The position numbers were made by a program, and so were the translations under genes. 64,000 bases of DNA from positions 124,001-188,000 of the forward strand of contig NZ_JAAATW010000002.1 of assembly GCF_009908315.1 (NCBI RefSeq). The letters run 5' to 3'. Under the pieces are notes generated by a model. The model was not told the origin of the DNA. It saw only the letters and a list, made by a program, of their open reading frames with translations, and did not search any database. Positions within the stretch are counted from its first letter, which is position 1. Each line of letters begins with the position of its first letter. Shown piece after piece: positions 17,071 to 26,693 of the stretch. The DNA comes from Paragemmobacter ruber. Its GTDB lineage: Bacteria > Pseudomonadota > Alphaproteobacteria > Rhodobacterales > Rhodobacteraceae.

Positions 17071-17790
17071 ATGACCGATGTGACGCAAGAGGGGATGCCT
17101 GCCGTGCCGGAGCGGCGGAATTTCTATGGCCGGGTGCATGGCAAGACCCTGCGGGCGAGCCAGAAGCAATATCTGGCCGAGGACCTTGGCAAGGTCCGGC
17201 TGGCGGGGATCACGGTGGAGGAGAACCCGGGGCGGTCGCCCATCGACCCGGTGGCGCTGTTCGGGGAACGCCCGCTGTGGCTGGAGGTTGGTTTCGGCGG
17301 CGGGGAGCATCTGGTGCATATGGCGGCCCGTTACCCCCGCATCGGGATCATCGGTTGCGAGCCTTTCGTGAACGGGGTGGCGATGCTTCTGGGCAAGATC
17401 CGGGCGGCGGGGGTGGACAATCTGGCGATCCATCCCGGCGATGTGCGTGATCTGTTCGACGTGCTGCCTGACGCATCGGTGGCGAAGGCCTTTCTCAACT
17501 ATCCCGACCCTTGGCCCAAGGCGCGGCACCATCGGCGGCGCTTCGTGACGCCGGGCTATCTGGTGGCCCTGGCGCGGGTGATGGCGCCGGGGGCAGAGTT
17601 CCGTGTGGCGACCGACATCCCCGATTATGTGCGCCAGACGCTGGAAGAGGTGCCCAAGGCGGGGTTCGATATTGTGGCGCAGGCCGGAGCGGGGGGCGCG
17701 TGGGAGGATTGGCTGTCCACCCGCTATGAGCAGAAGGCGCTGCGCGAGGGGCGGGCGCCCCATTACCTGACCTTCCGGCGTAAAGGTTAA
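17071..17790 (+). CDS. trmB: tRNA (guanine-N7-)-methyltransferase
   Basis: SAM-dependent enzyme forming m7G46 in tRNA. The start is the ATG at 17071 ([16 protein letters not shown]), 239 aa. The SAM-binding loop is [11 protein letters not shown] near residue 75, and the TrmB signature is [20 protein letters not shown] near residue 150. It ends with the [19 protein letters not shown]-type C terminus. Its use of SAM, next to metK, is consistent with the conserved order in relatives. The stop is seven bases from the converging gene's stop. Confidence 0.95.
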   Translation: MTDVTQEGMPAVPERRNFYGRVHGKTLRASQKQYLAEDLGKVRLAGITVEENPGRSPIDPVALFGERPLWLEVGFGGGEHLVHMAARYPRIGIIGCEPFVNGVAMLLGKIRAAGVDNLAIHPGDVRDLFDVLPDASVAKAFLNYPDPWPKARHHRRRFVTPGYLVALARVMAPGAEFRVATDIPDYVRQTLEEVPKAGFDIVAQAGAGGAWEDWLSTRYEQKALREGRAPHYLTFRRKG

Positions 17791-17797
17791 AAAAGGC

Positions 17798-18859
17798 TTA
17801 AGCCGGGATCGCCCACCATTCGCCGGGGGCCAGCGCGCGGAAGCGGTCGGGGGCGATGCCCTTGGCCTGCAGCGCCTGCGCCAGCGCGGCGGGGGGCGCG
17901 TCGCGGCCTTCGTTCGTGAGCTGGAACGTGCCCCAGTGATGGCCTACGGCGTGTTCCGCGCCGCTGAGGAGGAAGCCTTCCACCGCCTCGGCCGGGTCCT
18001 GATGTTGATCGCGCATGAACCAGCGGGGTTCATAGGCGCCGACGGGCAGGATGGCCGCGCGGATGCGCCCGTGCTTGCGCGGCAGATCGCGGTAGGGACG
18101 GCCCTGATCGAATCCCGTATCGCCGATGTGGAAGATTCGCCCGGCGGGCGTGTCGATCAGGAAGGCCGACCAGAGCGCCATGGAGCGATCGCGGGTGCCG
18201 CGTGCCGACCAGTGGTGGCAGGGTTCGAAGTGCACCGTGGCGGGACCGACGGGAACGGTGTGGCCCCAATTGCCGGTCGCGACCCGCATGTCGGGAACGG
18301 CGTCCTTGATGATCGTGTCATTGCCGAGGGGCGTGATCACCAGCGGGTCATGCGCCTGTTTCAGCCGCGCCAGCGTGGCGAGATCGAGATGATCGTAGTG
18401 ATTGTGCGACAGAAGCACCGCGTCGATGCGGGGCAGTGCCTCGAACCGGATGCCTGGGGCGGTTGCGCGGCGGGGGCCTGCGAAGGAGAAGGGGCTGGCG
18501 CGATCCGACCAGACGGGATCGGTCAAGAGGTTCAGCCCGGCCACCTGAATGAGCAGGGTGGCATGGCCGACCATGGTGATGATCAGATCATCGACGCGGG
18601 GGGCAGGCACGGCCTGCCGGATGCCGATGCTGTCGGGCCACTGGGCGCGACCGCCGCCCGCCTGCCATTTCAGCAGATCGGCAAAGCCCTTGGGCGGGCT
18701 GCCGCCCGGGTTGAAGAAGCGGGTTCCGTCGAAGTTCGGCCCCGGCGGGCCTTGGTAATATCGGTTGCGGGCGGGGGACAGGGCGAAAGCTCCCGTGGCG
18801 GCGGCGGCGGCGCCGGTGGCAAGGAGGGCAGTGCGGGCGAGAAAGCGGCGGCGGTTCAT
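17798..18859 (-). CDS. Exported MBL-fold metallohydrolase (NAPE-PLD-like)
   Basis: 353 aa from the ATG at 18859. The N terminus [18 protein letters not shown] looks like a Tat signal (RRRF). The metallo-beta-lactamase signature is [15 protein letters not shown] near residue 160; further ligands lie in [28 protein letters not shown] and [10 protein letters not shown]. The N-acyl-phosphatidylethanolamine phospholipase D/UlaG-like branch best fits the [18 protein letters not shown] segment. It is probably periplasmic and zinc-dependent; the substrate is unknown. It converges on trmB and diverges from aroA. Confidence 0.85.
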   Translation of the reverse strand: MNRRRFLARTALLATGAAAAATGAFALSPARNRYYQGPPGPNFDGTRFFNPGGSPPKGFADLLKWQAGGGRAQWPDSIGIRQAVPAPRVDDLIITMVGHATLLIQVAGLNLLTDPVWSDRASPFSFAGPRRATAPGIRFEALPRIDAVLLSHNHYDHLDLATLARLKQAHDPLVITPLGNDTIIKDAVPDMRVATGNWGHTVPVGPATVHFEPCHHWSARGTRDRSMALWSAFLIDTPAGRIFHIGDTGFDQGRPYRDLPRKHGRIRAAILPVGAYEPRWFMRDQHQDPAEAVEGFLLSGAEHAVGHHWGTFQLTNEGRDAPPAALAQALQAKGIAPDRFRALAPGEWWAIPA

Positions 18860-19000
18860 GACTGTGGATATGAGACCGCGCGCTGCATGTTCAACCCTTG
18901 CGCACGCCTTGCGTACGGGGGGGCGGCTCCTGTTCCGCAGGGCATGGACCGGCCCCATCGCTTGCGCTATCAGGCGGGCCGGAATGACAGGGAGATCACG

Positions 19001-20347
19001 ATGTCCGGCCATGGCGAAGCGCAACCGATGACCGCCCGCAAATCCGGGCCCCTGAAGGGCGTGGCCGAGGTGCCGGGCGACAAGTCGATCAGCCATCGCG
19101 CGCTGATCTTTGGCGCGATGGCGGTGGGCGAGACGCGGGTGACGGGCCTTCTGGAAGGGCAGGACGTGCTGGACACGGCCAAGGCCATGCGCGCCTTCGG
19201 GGCGGATGTGACACGCCATGCCCCCGGCGTGTGGACGGTGAACGGCGTGGGCGTGGGCGGGTTCCGCGAGCCCGCCGATGTGATCGACTGCGGCAATTCG
19301 GGCACGGGCGTGCGGCTGATCATGGGGACGATGGCGACATCGCCCATCACCGCGACCTTCACGGGGGATGCGAGTTTGCGCAAGCGGCCGATGGGGCGGG
19401 TGACAGATCCCCTGTCGCTGTTCGGCGCGCGGGCCTATGGGCGGCAGGGTGGGCGGCTGCCGATGACGGTGGTGGGCGCGGTGGACCCTGTGCCCGTGCG
19501 CTATGCCCTGCCGGTGGCGAGCGCGCAGGTGAAATCGGCGGTGCTGCTGGCGGGCCTGAACGCGCCGGGGCAGACGGTGGTGATCGAGAAGGAACCCACG
19601 AGGGATCATTCGGAGCGGATGCTGCTTGGCTTTGGCGCGGAACTGGTGGTGGAGAAGACGGCCGAGGGCAATGTCATCACCCTGACCGGGCGGCCGGAGT
19701 TGCGGCCGCAGACCGTGGCGGTGCCGCGCGATCCGTCCTCGGCGGCCTTTCCGACCTGTGCGGCGCTGATCGTGGAAGGGTCTGACATCCTGGTTCCGGG
19801 CGTGAGCCAGAACCTGACGCGCAACGGGCTCTATCTGACGCTGGTCGAGATGGGGGCGCAGATCGAGTTCCAGAACCCGCGCGAGGAGGGGGGCGAGCCT
19901 GTGGCCGACCTGCGGGTGAAGTTTTCGCCCAATCTCAAGGGCATAGAGGTGCCGGAGGAGCGCGCGCCGTCGATGATCGACGAATATCCCATCCTGTCGG
20001 TGGTGGCGGCCTTTGCCGAAGGCACCACGGTGATGCGCGGCGTGAAGGAGTTGCGGGTCAAGGAAAGCGACCGGATCGACGCCATGGCGCGGGGCCTTGA
20101 GGCCTGTGGCGTGCGGGTCGAGGAGGACGAGGATACGCTGATCGTCCATGGTCTTGGCGCGGGGGGCGTGCCGGGTGGGGCGACCTGCGCCACGCATCTG
20201 GACCACCGGATCGCGATGAGTTTCCTTGTCTGCGGGATGGCGGCGAAGACGGCGGTGGCGGTGGATGACGCGTCGCCCATCCTGACGTCTTTCCCGATCT
20301 TTGAGGGGCTGATGACGGGCCTTGGCGCCTTGCTCGATCGCGGGTGA
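19001..20347 (+). CDS. aroA: 3-phosphoshikimate 1-carboxyvinyltransferase, class II
   Basis: EPSP synthase of the shikimate pathway. The start is the ATG at 19001, 448 aa. All four class II motifs are present: GDKS (residues 26-29), SAQVK, RDHSE and NLTR. Other strong matches to the CP4 type are [48 protein letters not shown] and [17 protein letters not shown]. The residue equivalent to CP4 Ala100 is Gly101 here (NSGTG, codon at 19301), as in class I enzymes. It forms an operon with cmk, as in most alphaproteobacteria. Confidence 0.96.
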   Translation: MSGHGEAQPMTARKSGPLKGVAEVPGDKSISHRALIFGAMAVGETRVTGLLEGQDVLDTAKAMRAFGADVTRHAPGVWTVNGVGVGGFREPADVIDCGNSGTGVRLIMGTMATSPITATFTGDASLRKRPMGRVTDPLSLFGARAYGRQGGRLPMTVVGAVDPVPVRYALPVASAQVKSAVLLAGLNAPGQTVVIEKEPTRDHSERMLLGFGAELVVEKTAEGNVITLTGRPELRPQTVAVPRDPSSAAFPTCAALIVEGSDILVPGVSQNLTRNGLYLTLVEMGAQIEFQNPREEGGEPVADLRVKFSPNLKGIEVPEERAPSMIDEYPILSVVAAFAEGTTVMRGVKELRVKESDRIDAMARGLEACGVRVEEDEDTLIVHGLGAGGVPGGATCATHLDHRIAMSFLVCGMAAKTAVAVDDASPILTSFPIFEGLMTGLGALLDRG

Positions 20348-20367
20348 CGATCTTCCTGCGAAAAATC

Positions 20368-20432
20368 GGGGGGCTGTCTGCCCCCGCGCCCCTGCGGGGC
20401 TTTCCCCCGAGGGTATTTGGGCCAAGATGAAG
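20368..20432 (+). repeat. Composite intergenic repeat, copy 2
   Basis: GGGGGCTGTCTGCCCCC hairpin, then GCCCCTGCGGGGC stem, then CCCCCGAGGGTATTTGGGCC. It has the same order of parts as copy 1. It lies between aroA and cmk, and its downstream edge adjoins the cmk ribosome-binding site. Confidence 0.7.
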
Positions 20433-20443
20433 GGGCATTTGTC

Positions 20444-21037
20444 GTGATCTTCACGGTGGCGATCGACGGGCCGGCGGCGGCAGGCAAGGGGACCATCGGG
20501 CGGGCCGTGGCGGCGCGTTTTGGGTTCCGGCATCTGGATACCGGGCTTTTGTACCGGGCGGTCGGCGCGAAGGGCGGCGATCCCGTGGCGGCGGCAGAGG
20601 CGCTTGTTCCCGGTGATCTGGAGCGGGAGGGGTTGCGGACGCTGGCGGCGGGTCAGGCGGCCAGCCGTGTGGCCGCGATCCCGCAAGTGCGTGCGGCGCT
20701 TGTGGAATTCCAGCGCCGCTTTGCGCGGGCGGAGGGCGGCGCGGTGCTGGACGGGCGGGATATCGGCACGGTGATCTGCCCCGAGGCGGAGGTGAAGCTC
20801 TATGTGACTGCCAGTGCGGAGGTGCGTGCGCATCGGCGGTGGCTGGAGGTCGGTGGGGATGAGGCGGTTGTTCTGGCGGAAGTGCGGGAGCGGGATGCGC
20901 GCGACATGGGGCGGGCGGATGCGCCGCTGCGGGCGGCGGCGGATGCTTTCGTGATGGATACCAGTGTGATGTCGGTGGAGGATGCGGTGGCGCGGGCCAT
21001 TGCGGTGGTGGAGCGGCGGCTGGAGGAACGGGGATGA
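20444..21037 (+). CDS. cmk: Cytidylate kinase
   Basis: Phosphorylates CMP and dCMP. The start is a GTG at 20444 ([19 protein letters not shown]), with AAGGGG about eight bases upstream; 197 aa. The P-loop is [47 protein letters not shown] and [16 protein letters not shown] are the other family marks. It is shorter than the roughly 225-aa E. coli enzyme because the NMP-binding insert is reduced. It overlaps the following SDR gene by ATGA. Confidence 0.93.
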   Translation: MIFTVAIDGPAAAGKGTIGRAVAARFGFRHLDTGLLYRAVGAKGGDPVAAAEALVPGDLEREGLRTLAAGQAASRVAAIPQVRAALVEFQRRFARAEGGAVLDGRDIGTVICPEAEVKLYVTASAEVRAHRRWLEVGGDEAVVLAEVRERDARDMGRADAPLRAAADAFVMDTSVMSVEDAVARAIAVVERRLEERG

Positions 21038-21819
21038 CGGGGATGACGGGGATGCGGTTGCCGGAGTTGCAGGGCAAGGCGGTGCTTGTGACGGGGGCAT
21101 CGACGGGGATCGGGGCGGCGGTGGCGCGGGCCTTCGCGGCGCAGGGCGCGCGGGTGGGGTTGCATTACAACGCGTCGGAAGAGGCTGCAAAAGCCGTGGC
21201 TTACGAGATCGGGGCGGCCGGCGGGGAGGCGGTGCTGATCCGGGCGGACGTGTCTTCCGGGGCGGGGGCGCGGGCGGCGGTGGAGCAGGCGGTGGCGGCC
21301 TTCGGGCGGCTGGACGGGTTAGTCAACAATGCAGGCGGCATGGTGCGGCGCGTGGCCTATACCGATGTTTCCGAACGGGATTACGACGAGATCATGGATC
21401 TGAACGCGCGGTCGGTGGTGGTGGCGTCGCAGGCGGCCATCGGGCCGCTGAAGGCGGCGGGGGGCGGGTTCATCATCAACACCACGTCGGTCGCGGCGCG
21501 GAACGGGGCGAGCGGCGGGGCCGGGCTTTACGGATCGTCGAAGGCCTTTGTCCACAACGTCACGCGGGGGATGGCCAAAGAGTTGATTCCCTTTGGTATT
21601 CGCGTGAACGCCGTGGCGCCGGGGGTGATCACCACGCCGTTTCACGAGCGCTATTCGACCGAGGCGCAGTTGCAGGCGCAGCTTGCCACGATCCCGGCAG
21701 GGCGGCTGGGCGGGCCGGAGGATTGCGTGGGGGCCTATCTGTTTCTGGCCTGCGAGAGCCTGTCGGGATATGTCGTGGGGCAGGTGATCGAGGTGAATGG
21801 CGGGCAGCTGATGCCCTGA
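21034..21819 (+). CDS. SDR-family oxidoreductase
   Basis: NAD(P)-dependent short-chain dehydrogenase of 261 aa, coupled to cmk by overlap. Three in-frame ATGs (21034, 21043, 21052) are spaced by a 9-base repeat, so the exact start is uncertain. Marks: TGASTGIG cofactor loop, NNAG, catalytic Ser in [13 protein letters not shown] (Tyr-X-X-X-Lys) and [14 protein letters not shown]. The closing [18 protein letters not shown] is typical of FabG-like and sugar-alcohol dehydrogenases. The substrate is unknown. It begins the accessory block between cmk and rpsA. Confidence 0.87.
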   Translation: MTGMTGMRLPELQGKAVLVTGASTGIGAAVARAFAAQGARVGLHYNASEEAAKAVAYEIGAAGGEAVLIRADVSSGAGARAAVEQAVAAFGRLDGLVNNAGGMVRRVAYTDVSERDYDEIMDLNARSVVVASQAAIGPLKAAGGGFIINTTSVAARNGASGGAGLYGSSKAFVHNVTRGMAKELIPFGIRVNAVAPGVITTPFHERYSTEAQLQAQLATIPAGRLGGPEDCVGAYLFLACESLSGYVVGQVIEVNGGQLMP

Positions 21820-22196
21820 GGGGCGTCAGGGTTAACACGCTGAATTTCCGTCGATTTTGGCGCGAAGCGCCGTTGGCGACTGTACAGCAACGGGTGCAGG
21901 AACCGGTGCAGACGGGCGTGCATACAAATTCCGGCAGGGTGAGGCCGTGCGGAATGGTTAAGGGTGTTTTGGCGCACAGTGGGCCTGACCCCTGCGCCGG
22001 GCCTGAGGCAGGGCTTGCCAACAGGGGGAGGAGGGTCGTGGGCGGCGTCTTCGCGGCCCGTTCCTGAGGCCCGTTCCGGAGGCCAGCGGCGCCGCCGCCC
22101 GCTTTACGCGCCTTTTACGGGGCCGGGCCGCATCCCGCATGGCACCTTTACGCGGGGCGGGCGCATCTTCGGGGCCTAACTTTCTGGAGATGCACC
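21820..22196. promoter_or_regulatory. Gene-free kdp leader with candidate KdpE sites
   Basis: This is a 377-base gap with no credible gene. CTTTACGCG occurs at 22102-22110 and again at 22146-22154, 44 bp apart, with CTTTTACGGGGC at 22112-22123 between them. The arrangement TTTAC...TTTTAC-G/C-rich recalls the E. coli KdpE site (TTTATA..TTTTTTTACA then GC). This is a candidate only; no clear -10/-35 pair was found. Confidence 0.35.
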
Positions 22197-22280
22197 ATGC
22201 TGGACGTGATCTATCTTGCGCTGGGCCTGATCGCCTTTGCGGCCTTTGGCCTGGCTGTCCGTGCGGCCGAGCGGATGTGA
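22197..22280 (+). CDS. 27-aa single-helix micro-protein upstream of kdpF
   Basis: From the ATG at 22197 behind TCTGGAGATGCACC. The product starts MLDVIYLALGLIAF and ends VRAAERM: one membrane helix plus a short basic tail. I recall similar unnamed peptides just before kdpF in other genomes. It shares the MLD start and single-helix form with KdpF, which begins nine bases after its stop, so it may be a second small Kdp subunit or a divergent KdpF duplicate. No function is assigned. Confidence 0.65.
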   Translation: MLDVIYLALGLIAFAAFGLAVRAAERM

Positions 22281-22289
22281 GGCGGCATC

Positions 22290-22376
22290 ATGCTTGATCT
22301 GATCCTCGGCCTTGCCGTTGCGGCGGGCCTCTTTGTCTATCTGGGCGCGGCGCTGCTGCGGCCGGACCGGTTCTGA
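22290..22376 (+). CDS. kdpF: KdpF, small subunit of the potassium-transporting ATPase
   Basis: 28 aa from the ATG at 22290 (MLDLILGLAVAAGLFVYL), ending LLRPDRF, the characteristic KdpF tail. It is a single membrane helix that stabilises the KdpABC complex. It lies ten bases before kdpA in a tight operon. Confidence 0.85.
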   Translation: MLDLILGLAVAAGLFVYLGAALLRPDRF

Positions 22377-22386
22377 GGCGCGCGGC

Positions 22387-24060
22387 ATGACACTAATTTC
22401 CTATCTTCTGTATTTTGCTGTGCTGGTCGGTCTGGCATGGCTGATGGCGGCGTGGATGGCGCGCGTCTATGCAGGCCAGCTTCCCGCCGCGCTGCGGCGC
22501 GTCGAGGCGGGGCTTTTGCGGCTGGGCGGGGTGGACCCCGGGCGTGGCATGGGCTGGGGCGACTATGCCCGGGCGGTGCTGGCCTTCAATGCGGCGGGTT
22601 TCGTGCTGCTCTATGCGCTGTTGCGGGCGCAGGGCGTGCTGCCGCTGAACCCGGATGGCATCGCGGGCATGGCGCCCGATCTGGCGTTCAACACCGCCGT
22701 CAGCTTTGTGACGAACACCAACTGGCAGGCCTATTCGGGCGAGGCGCAGCTGAGCTATCTGAGCCAGATGGCCGGGCTGACGATGCAGAATTTCGTGAGC
22801 GCGGGCACGGGCATGGCGGTGGCCGTGGCGGTGATCCGGGGCTTTGTCGGCGCGACGGGGGCTACGCTTGGCAATTTCTGGCTGGATCTGAGCCGGTCTG
22901 TCCTGTGGATCCTGCTTCCGCTGTCGGTCGTCCTGGCGCTGTTTCTGGCGGCGCAGGGTGTGCCGCAGACCTTGCAGGGAGCGGTGGTTGCCACGGGCAT
23001 CGAGGGCGAGGAACAGATCATCGCCCGGGGTCCTGCGGCGGCGCAGATCGCGATCAAGCAACTGGGCACGAATGGGGGCGGGTTCTTCGGCGTGAATTCG
23101 GCCCATCCTTTCGAGAACCCGAACATTGCATCGAACCTGGCGCAATCGCTGTCGATCCTGCTGATCCCGGTGGCGTTTTGCTTTCTGTTCGGCCGGATGG
23201 TCGGGGACCGTCGGCACGGCTGGGCGATCTTTGCCGCGATGGCGGTGATGTTCGTGGCAGGCCTTGCGGTGATCCATGGCTATGAGGCGGCGGGGAACCC
23301 GTCGCTGGGCCTCGGGGCGAATATGGAGGGCAAGGAGCAGCGCTTTGGCGCGATGCTTTCGTCGCTTTGGGCGGCATCGACCACGGCGGCATCGAACGGA
23401 TCGGTCAATGCGATGCATGACAGTTTCATGCCGCTGTCGGGCCTTGTGATGCTGGTGTTCATGGCGGTGGGCGAGGTGATCTTTGGCGGCGTCGGGGCGG
23501 GGCTTTACGGCATGATGCTGTATGTCGTGCTGGCGGTGTTCCTTGCCGGGCTGATGGTGGGGCGGACGCCGGAATACCTTGGCCGCAAGATCGAGGCGCG
23601 GGAGGTGACGCTGGCGGTGCTGGCCTTCCTGTCGATGCCCTTGGGAATTCTGGTGGGCGGCGCGGTGGCGGCCACGGTTCCCGCGGCGCTGACATCCGTG
23701 CAGGAGGCCGGGCCGCACGGGATGAGCGAGATCCTGTATGCCTATACCTCGGCCACGGGGAACAATGGTTCGGCCTTTGGGGGCTGGGGCGCGGCGAACC
23801 CGTGGCAGACGACGGCGCTGGGGATCATCATGATCCTGGGCCGCTATGCGATCATCGTGCCGCTCTTGGCGATTGCGGGGTCGATGCTGCGCAAGCCGCA
23901 GGCGCCCGTCACGAGCGGCACCTTTCCGACGCATGGCCCGCTGTTCGTGACGCTCTTGGTTCTGACGGTGCTGATCCTTGGCGCGCTGACCTTCTTTCCT
24001 GTCCTTGCCCTTGGCCCGATCGCGGAAGAGACCGCGCGGATGGCCGGGCAGAGCTTTTGA
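22387..24060 (+). CDS. kdpA: Potassium-transporting ATPase subunit A (KdpA)
   Basis: Channel-like K+-binding subunit of the high-affinity Kdp pump, about ten helices. 557 aa from the ATG at 22387. Selectivity-filter-like loops are visible: [50 protein letters not shown], the loop around [12 protein letters not shown], and [19 protein letters not shown]. Length matches the family. It comes second after kdpF and before kdpB. Expression is expected under low K+ through KdpDE. Confidence 0.96.
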   Translation: MTLISYLLYFAVLVGLAWLMAAWMARVYAGQLPAALRRVEAGLLRLGGVDPGRGMGWGDYARAVLAFNAAGFVLLYALLRAQGVLPLNPDGIAGMAPDLAFNTAVSFVTNTNWQAYSGEAQLSYLSQMAGLTMQNFVSAGTGMAVAVAVIRGFVGATGATLGNFWLDLSRSVLWILLPLSVVLALFLAAQGVPQTLQGAVVATGIEGEEQIIARGPAAAQIAIKQLGTNGGGFFGVNSAHPFENPNIASNLAQSLSILLIPVAFCFLFGRMVGDRRHGWAIFAAMAVMFVAGLAVIHGYEAAGNPSLGLGANMEGKEQRFGAMLSSLWAASTTAASNGSVNAMHDSFMPLSGLVMLVFMAVGEVIFGGVGAGLYGMMLYVVLAVFLAGLMVGRTPEYLGRKIEAREVTLAVLAFLSMPLGILVGGAVAATVPAALTSVQEAGPHGMSEILYAYTSATGNNGSAFGGWGAANPWQTTALGIIMILGRYAIIVPLLAIAGSMLRKPQAPVTSGTFPTHGPLFVTLLVLTVLILGALTFFPVLALGPIAEETARMAGQSF

Positions 24061-24068
24061 GGCAAACC

Positions 24069-26102
24069 ATGTCCAAACATCAAAAGACGGCCGATCTGAG
24101 CGGTCTGTACACGGCTGCGATCCGGGAAAGTCTGGTGAAGCTGGATCCGCGGCGGCTGTGGCGTAACCCGGTGATGTTCGTGACCGCCGTGGTGGCGGCG
24201 CTGACGACGGTGCTGGGCCTGCGCGATTTTCTGGCCGGGGCGGCGGGCGCGGGGACGAGCCTGCACATTTCGGCCTGGCTGTGGCTGTGCGTGCTTTTTG
24301 CGAATTTCGCCGAGGCGCTGGCCGAGGGGCGGGGGCGGGCACGGGCGGATACGCTGCGGGCGACCAAGGCGGAGACGCGGGTGCGGCTTCTGTCGGGGGT
24401 GGAGGAAAGCCCGGAACGGGCGACGGAGGTTCTGTCCACCGCGCTGCGCCCCGGGCAGATCGTCTATGTCGCGGCAGGGGAGATCATCCCCACCGACGGC
24501 GAGGCGGTGCGCGGCATGGCGTCGGTGAATGAAAGCGCGATCACCGGCGAGAGCGCGCCGGTGATCCGCGAGGCGGGCGGGGATCGGTCGGGGGTGACGG
24601 GGGGTACCACCGTCGTGTCGGACTGGCTGGTGATCCGGGTGACGGCGGAGCCGGGGAAGAGTTTCCTAGACCGCATGATCGCGCTGGTCGAGGGGGCCGA
24701 GCGGCAGAAGACCCCGAACGAGATCGCGCTGAACATCCTGCTGGTGGGGCTGACGCTGATATTCCTGTTCGTCGTGGTGACGCTGCCTGCTTTTGCCAGC
24801 TATTCCGGAGCGGCGATCCCGGTGATCGTGCTGGGGGCGCTGTTCGTGACGCTGATCCCAACGACGATCGGGGGGCTTTTGTCGGCCATCGGGATTGCCG
24901 GGATGGACCGGCTGGTGAAGGCCAATGTGATCGCCAAATCGGGCCGCGCGGTGGAGGCGGCGGGGGATGTGGATACGCTGCTTCTGGACAAGACCGGGAC
25001 GATCACCTTTGGCAACCGGATGGCGGATGCGCTGATCCCGGCGCCGGGGGTGGAGCTGCGGCGTCTGGCAGAGGCGGCGGCGCTGGCGTCGCTGGCCGAT
25101 GAGACGCCCGAGGGCAAATCCATCGTGGAGAAGGCGCGCGAGGTGCTGGGGGCGCTGCCCGGGATGCCCGCGGGGGCGGAAGCGGTGGCCTTTACGGCGC
25201 ACACGCGGCTGTCGGGGCTGGATGCGGGCGGGCGGTCCCTGCGCAAGGGGGCGATGGATGCGGTGATCCGTCTGACGGGCAAGACCCCGCCCGGCGCGCT
25301 GGCCGAGCAGGTCGATGCGATCGCGCGGTCGGGGGGGACGCCCCTGCTGGTGGCCGAGGGGGCGGAGATCCTGGGCGCGGTGCATCTGAAGGACATCGTG
25401 AAGCCCGGCGTGCGGGAGCGGTTTGCCGAGTTGCGCGCGATGGGTATCCGCACGGTGATGATCACGGGGGACAACCCTTTGACGGCGGCGGCGATTGCGG
25501 CCGAGGCGGGGGTGGATGATTTCCTGGCCGAGGCGACGCCCGAGATGAAGCTGGATCTGATCCGGCGCGAACAGGCGGGGGGGCGGCTGGTGGCCATGTG
25601 CGGCGACGGGTCGAACGACGCGCCCGCGCTGGCGCAGGCCGATGTGGGGGTGGCCATGAATGCGGGCACGCCGGCGGCGAAGGAGGCGGCCAACCTGATC
25701 GACCTTGACAGCGATCCGACCAAGCTGATCGAGGTGGTTCTGGTGGGCAAGCAACTGCTGATCAGCCGCGGGGCGCTGACGACGTTCAGCATCGCCAATG
25801 ACGTGGCGAAGTATTTCGCCATCCTGCCTGCGATCTTTGTCGCGGCCTATCCGGGGTTGGCGGTGCTGAACGTGATGGATCTGGCCTCGCCCACATCGGC
25901 GATCCTGTCGGCGGTGATCTTCAACGCGCTGATCCTTGTGGCGCTGGTGCCGCTGGCGCTGCGGGGGGTGCGGTATCGGCCGTCGAGCGCGGCGGCGCTG
26001 CTGCGGCGCAACCTTGCGATCTACGGACTGGGCGGCCTGATCGTGCCTTTCGTCGGCATCAAGGCCATCGACCTTGCGCTTGTCGCGCTGAACCTTGCCT
26101 GA
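24069..26102 (+). CDS. kdpB: Potassium-transporting ATPase subunit B (KdpB)
   Basis: P-type ATPase subunit that drives K+ uptake. 677 aa from the ATG at 24069. Key motifs: the TGES loop ([12 protein letters not shown]), phosphorylation site [43 protein letters not shown], and the hinge [24 protein letters not shown]. Helices lie near residues 40-90, 215-270 and at the C terminus. All catalytic residues are intact. It lies between kdpA and kdpC. Confidence 0.97.
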   Translation: MSKHQKTADLSGLYTAAIRESLVKLDPRRLWRNPVMFVTAVVAALTTVLGLRDFLAGAAGAGTSLHISAWLWLCVLFANFAEALAEGRGRARADTLRATKAETRVRLLSGVEESPERATEVLSTALRPGQIVYVAAGEIIPTDGEAVRGMASVNESAITGESAPVIREAGGDRSGVTGGTTVVSDWLVIRVTAEPGKSFLDRMIALVEGAERQKTPNEIALNILLVGLTLIFLFVVVTLPAFASYSGAAIPVIVLGALFVTLIPTTIGGLLSAIGIAGMDRLVKANVIAKSGRAVEAAGDVDTLLLDKTGTITFGNRMADALIPAPGVELRRLAEAAALASLADETPEGKSIVEKAREVLGALPGMPAGAEAVAFTAHTRLSGLDAGGRSLRKGAMDAVIRLTGKTPPGALAEQVDAIARSGGTPLLVAEGAEILGAVHLKDIVKPGVRERFAELRAMGIRTVMITGDNPLTAAAIAAEAGVDDFLAEATPEMKLDLIRREQAGGRLVAMCGDGSNDAPALAQADVGVAMNAGTPAAKEAANLIDLDSDPTKLIEVVLVGKQLLISRGALTTFSIANDVAKYFAILPAIFVAAYPGLAVLNVMDLASPTSAILSAVIFNALILVALVPLALRGVRYRPSSAAALLRRNLAIYGLGGLIVPFVGIKAIDLALVALNLA

Positions 26103-26114
26103 GGAGGCCCAAAG

Positions 26115-26693
26115 ATGCTGTCACAGCTTCGCCCTGCCATCGCCCTGACCGCGATTTTCACGCTGCTCACGGGGTTGGCCTATCCCTTTGCGATGACGGG
26201 TCTTGCGCAGGGCCTGTTTCCTGACGCCGCCAATGGCAGCCTGATGGCGCGGGAGGGGGCGGTGATCGGGTCGGCCCTGATCGCCCAACCCTTTGCGGGG
26301 GCGGGCTATCTGCACCCGCGGGCTTCGGCGTCGGGCTATAATGCGGCGGGGACGGGGGCCACGAACCTTGGCCCCACCTCGGCCACGCTGATCGCCGATG
26401 TTGCCGCCCGCCGTGCCGCGTGGGAGGGGCTGAACGGCACAGATGCGCCCATCGACGCGGTCACCACGTCGGGGTCGGGCCTTGATCCCGATATCAGCGT
26501 GGCTTCGGCGCTGGGCCAATCCGGGCGGATCGCCACCGCGCGGGGGGCGGACCCGGCGGCGGTGCGCGCGTTGATCGAGGACGCGGTGGTCCCGCCGCTG
26601 TTGGGGATGTATGGCGAGGCGCGGGTGAATGTGCTGCGCACCAACATCGCGCTTGACGCGGCCTTTCCGATAGCGCCCGCTGGTGGGGAATGA
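26115..26693 (+). CDS. kdpC: Potassium-transporting ATPase subunit C (KdpC)
   Basis: 192 aa from the ATG at 26115, 12 bases after kdpB and behind a GAGGAGG site. One N-terminal membrane helix (IALTAIFTLLTGLAYPFAMTG) is followed by a periplasmic domain with GSALIAQPFAGAGYLHPRAS, YNAAGTGATNLGPTS and SGSGLDPDISVASALGQSGRIATARG. It stabilises the KdpAB contact. Its stop overlaps the kdpD start. Confidence 0.96.
   Translation: MLSQLRPAIALTAIFTLLTGLAYPFAMTGLAQGLFPDAANGSLMAREGAVIGSALIAQPFAGAGYLHPRASASGYNAAGTGATNLGPTSATLIADVAARRAAWEGLNGTDAPIDAVTTSGSGLDPDISVASALGQSGRIATARGADPAAVRALIEDAVVPPLLGMYGEARVNVLRTNIALDAAFPIAPAGGE

Noticed and set aside
17798-21190. Very long minus-strand open frame (over 1100 codons) across aroA, cmk and the MBL gene
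   Set aside because: Only its last 353 codons (17798-18859) look like protein. The rest is Arg/Pro/His-rich antisense of aroA and cmk, as expected in GC-rich DNA.
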